A DNA stretch of 41,061 nt from Prevotella sp. (GTDB taxonomy: Bacteria; Bacteroidota; Bacteroidia; Bacteroidales; Bacteroidaceae): assembly GCA_017524385.1 (NCBI GenBank), contig JAFWSS010000068.1, forward strand, positions 1-41,061. The letters run 5' to 3'. This document shows positions 39,248 to 41,061 of the stretch, piece by piece. Each line of letters opens with the position of its first letter. Position 1 is the stretch's first letter. Below the pieces are notes generated by a model. The model was not told where the DNA came from and did not search any database. It worked only from the letters and a program-made list of their open reading frames with translations. The position numbers and the translations under genes were made by a program.

Positions 39248-40780
39248 TCATCTCCTGCCTGCTCCTGGTGCTGCTCCAGGAACTCCAGGTCCTCGGCCGG
39301 GTCCGAATCCAGGACCGAACTGCTGAGGTGCAATCTCTGGCTCTCCGAAGAATGAAGCCTCTACGTCTTTGTCGTTGAGTTTGAACACCATGAAATGGGG
39401 CTTCTTCTCTGTGCAAGGAGCCCATGCACCACCATTCTTGCCGTTGGGGTCGCTATACTTCACAAAGTTGGTCCATGCTGTCAGCATCTTCTCTGAGAGG
39501 TCCCAGTCGCCCTTGGTCCAAGGACGCCAGCAATGTTTCAGCGACTTGAAGACGAACCAAAGGTCGGAAGAGTGGAAGGCGCCCCTCAGGCGCTGTGTCA
39601 CCTCAGGATGAGAACCGTCGTCGGGCAACGGACGAGCAAACTCGTAAGCCCATGCCTTGCCACCCTTGCTTTGACGCACCTTGCAGAACTCCGCGATGTT
39701 GGGCGCCATATTGCCCATATCGTTGAGTGTGAAACCAATCATATAGGGTACGTCGGCCAAGGTGCCTTCGCGTGTGGCATCATCGAAACTCTTCACGCTG
39801 ACATAACCATCTATCAACGGCATGTAAGGCAACATCATACGTTCGCCTGTAACCTGACCGTAGAGATTGCTAAGGGCGAATACTGTCTCCGTGGATGCCT
39901 GACGCATCTTCTGCAGGTCGGTCAACCCTGCCCAGTCAAACACCTTCTTGGCATTTGCGGCAGCATCGGCGATGGAACCGCCACTGTAGCGACCACCCAT
40001 CATGCCTCCTCCATTGGGATTGGGGATGCTGAGACCTTGGGCACTCATGATGACTGCCTTGTGGAAGAGACCGCGAGCCAATGGAGACTCACAAAGAGTG
40101 CGCACGCTACCACCACCGGCACTCTGTCCAAAAATCGTGACATTGTTGGGGTCGCCACCAAACTGTTCGATATTTTTCTTAATCCATTTCAAGGCCTCGA
40201 TCTGGTCGAGAATGCCATAGTTGCCCGACACCTTGTGTGGGCTCTCCTCCGAGAGCAACGGGTGGGTCAGGAAGCCGAACACGCCAAGACGGTAGTTGAT
40301 GGAAACGAGCACCACGTCCTTGGCTCCCCATTCCTGTCCGTCAAACTCAGGTTCGGAGCCCCAACCCTCACGATAGCCGCCACCATGTATCCATAGTGCG
40401 ACGGGGAGTTTCTTCGACACCTTGCCTGGAGCCTTCGTCCATACATTCAAGTACAAGCAGTCCTCGCTATAAGGAGCCTCTTTTCCATAGCCCCACTCCG
40501 TGAAGTATCCACCAGGATATTGTATGGCCTGATAACTTGGGTGGCCAAATGTATCGCAGATTTTCACGCCTTTCCATGGCACGACAGGTTGTGGCTCTTT
40601 CCAACGGTTTTCCCTGATGGGAGGCGCGGCGTAGGGAATGCCACGATAGACATACACGTCAGGATGATCGTCGGCCAAAACGCCCTTGACCTGGCCACCC
40701 TCAATAGTTAACACTGGGTTTTCTTGCGCATAGGCAGACACTGCCGCCATGAGCAGAAGAGGCAAAAACAGTTTTTTCAT
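39248..40780 (-). CDS. Secreted type-B carboxylesterase
   Basis: 510 residues, signal peptide MKKLFLPLLLMAAVSAYAQ. Alpha/beta-hydrolase fold with the family signature EDCLYLNVW, oxyanion-hole segment IHGGGY, nucleophile Ser220 (FGQSAGG) and His403 (GAFHSSDL); the acid is probably Asp354 (TLNDM), where an ED or SDEG motif is usual. The last 25 residues are Gly/Pro-rich (GFGPGRGPGVPGA), an unusual tail. With hemicellulases nearby it may remove ester groups such as acetyl or feruloyl from plant polysaccharides; the class alone does not show this. A -7-like TAACTTTG is at 40826-40833. Confidence 0.88.
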   Translation of the reverse strand: MKKLFLPLLLMAAVSAYAQENPVLTIEGGQVKGVLADDHPDVYVYRGIPYAAPPIRENRWKEPQPVVPWKGVKICDTFGHPSYQAIQYPGGYFTEWGYGKEAPYSEDCLYLNVWTKAPGKVSKKLPVALWIHGGGYREGWGSEPEFDGQEWGAKDVVLVSINYRLGVFGFLTHPLLSEESPHKVSGNYGILDQIEALKWIKKNIEQFGGDPNNVTIFGQSAGGGSVRTLCESPLARGLFHKAVIMSAQGLSIPNPNGGGMMGGRYSGGSIADAAANAKKVFDWAGLTDLQKMRQASTETVFALSNLYGQVTGERMMLPYMPLIDGYVSVKSFDDATREGTLADVPYMIGFTLNDMGNMAPNIAEFCKVRQSKGGKAWAYEFARPLPDDGSHPEVTQRLRGAFHSSDLWFVFKSLKHCWRPWTKGDWDLSEKMLTAWTNFVKYSDPNGKNGGAWAPCTEKKPHFMVFKLNDKDVEASFFGEPEIAPQQFGPGFGPGRGPGVPGAAPGAGRR

Positions 40781-40987
40781 GATGAATAGTTGAATAGTTG
40801 TTCAATAATACTTTAAAATATGTTGCAAAGTTAATGGATTCTGCTGAATATTGTCTCATTTTAGTAAGAAATTTGAGGGTTTTGAGTATCAATCGAACAC
40901 TTAACGATGAAAAAGTCATCAAACTGAAGTTTCGCAAGTGAATAAACATCAACTTGTTTGTTTATAAATATTCATATTCCTAAGCAA
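40781..40987. other. Intergenic region before the last partial gene
   Basis: Contains a -7-like element for the carboxylesterase (minus strand, 40826-40833). At about 40925-40940 CTGAAGTTTCGCAAGT matches 14 of 16 bases of the terminal repeat of the element at 30092. No further gene is seen. Confidence 0.4.
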
Positions 40988-41061
40988 ATGGATAGTTGGA
41001 ACCTCATTGACAAGGTCAGTCAGCAAATCCGCCGCATCGGTGGAATATCTGTCTGCTATGA
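40988..41061 (+). CDS. Start of a gene cut by the window end
   Basis: An open frame begins at ATG 40988 (MDSWNLIDKVSQQIRRIG) and runs off the end after 24 codons. Too short to recognise; no signal peptide is apparent. Confidence 0.45.
   Translation, partial: MDSWNLIDKVSQQIRRIGGISVCY

Overview
The window looks like chromosomal DNA of a Bacteroidales member, most likely a Prevotella/Segatella-type gut or rumen species. The evidence is promoters of the Bacteroidota form (TTTG-N20-TAnnTTTG) ahead of several genes, secreted enzymes whose signal peptides end in AQ or similar, C-terminal 'YDLSGRR...GIYIQ.GKK' tails, and a dense set of hemicellulose-degrading enzymes. No taxonomic marker gene (rRNA, tRNA) is present, so this is inference.

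Layout. 1-680: a truncated dispersed repeat, a possible LacI-type operator, a candidate ~90-nt small RNA with its own promoter and terminator, then nagB. 1.7-13.4 kb: a xylan/arabinan degradation block with a GH10 xylanase, a tandem GH43-CBM6-GH43-CBM6 protein and two further GH43 enzymes on the minus strand, and a GH51 arabinofuranosidase on the plus strand. 13.7-22.6 kb (plus): a flotillin, a 1326-residue GH2 beta-galactosidase, a small DUF6483-like protein, a dicarboxylate/amino-acid symporter and an orphan cytosine-5 DNA methyltransferase. 22.7-28.4 kb (minus): an outer-membrane beta-barrel protein preceded by a tandemly duplicated promoter, then a five-gene operon. In transcription order it holds a cytidylyltransferase-oxidoreductase fusion, an SDR, an amidohydrolase, a FucP-type permease and a RhaM/fucose-type mutarotase. 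28.7-29.9 kb: a Gly/Ser-rich secreted protein. 29.9-30.8 kb: a gene-free stretch with a 463-bp terminal-inverted-repeat element. 30.8-36.2 kb (minus): a bile-salt-hydrolase-like Ntn hydrolase, a YqiA-like esterase, a GH43 subfamily-12-like xylosidase and a repeat-bearing carbohydrate-binding-domain protein. 36.4-40.8 kb: a second GH2 enzyme and a convergent type-B carboxylesterase. The first bases of one more gene close the window.

How the genes fit together. GH10 would cut xylan chains. The GH43 and GH51 enzymes would remove xylose and arabinose. The carboxylesterase may remove acyl groups, and the GH2 enzymes would take galactosyl or related side chains. No SusC/SusD pair and no hybrid two-component regulator lies in the window, so uptake and sensing must be encoded elsewhere. 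The 23.5-28.4 kb operon suggests handling of L-fucose or a similar deoxysugar, with an unusual nucleotidyl-transfer component.

The most unusual signal is not a gene. Arrays of short degenerate units with a strict 9-bp (sometimes 10-bp) period recur in at least seven non-coding gaps, some starting at predicted transcription starts and others in 3' regions. I know of no named element that matches them.
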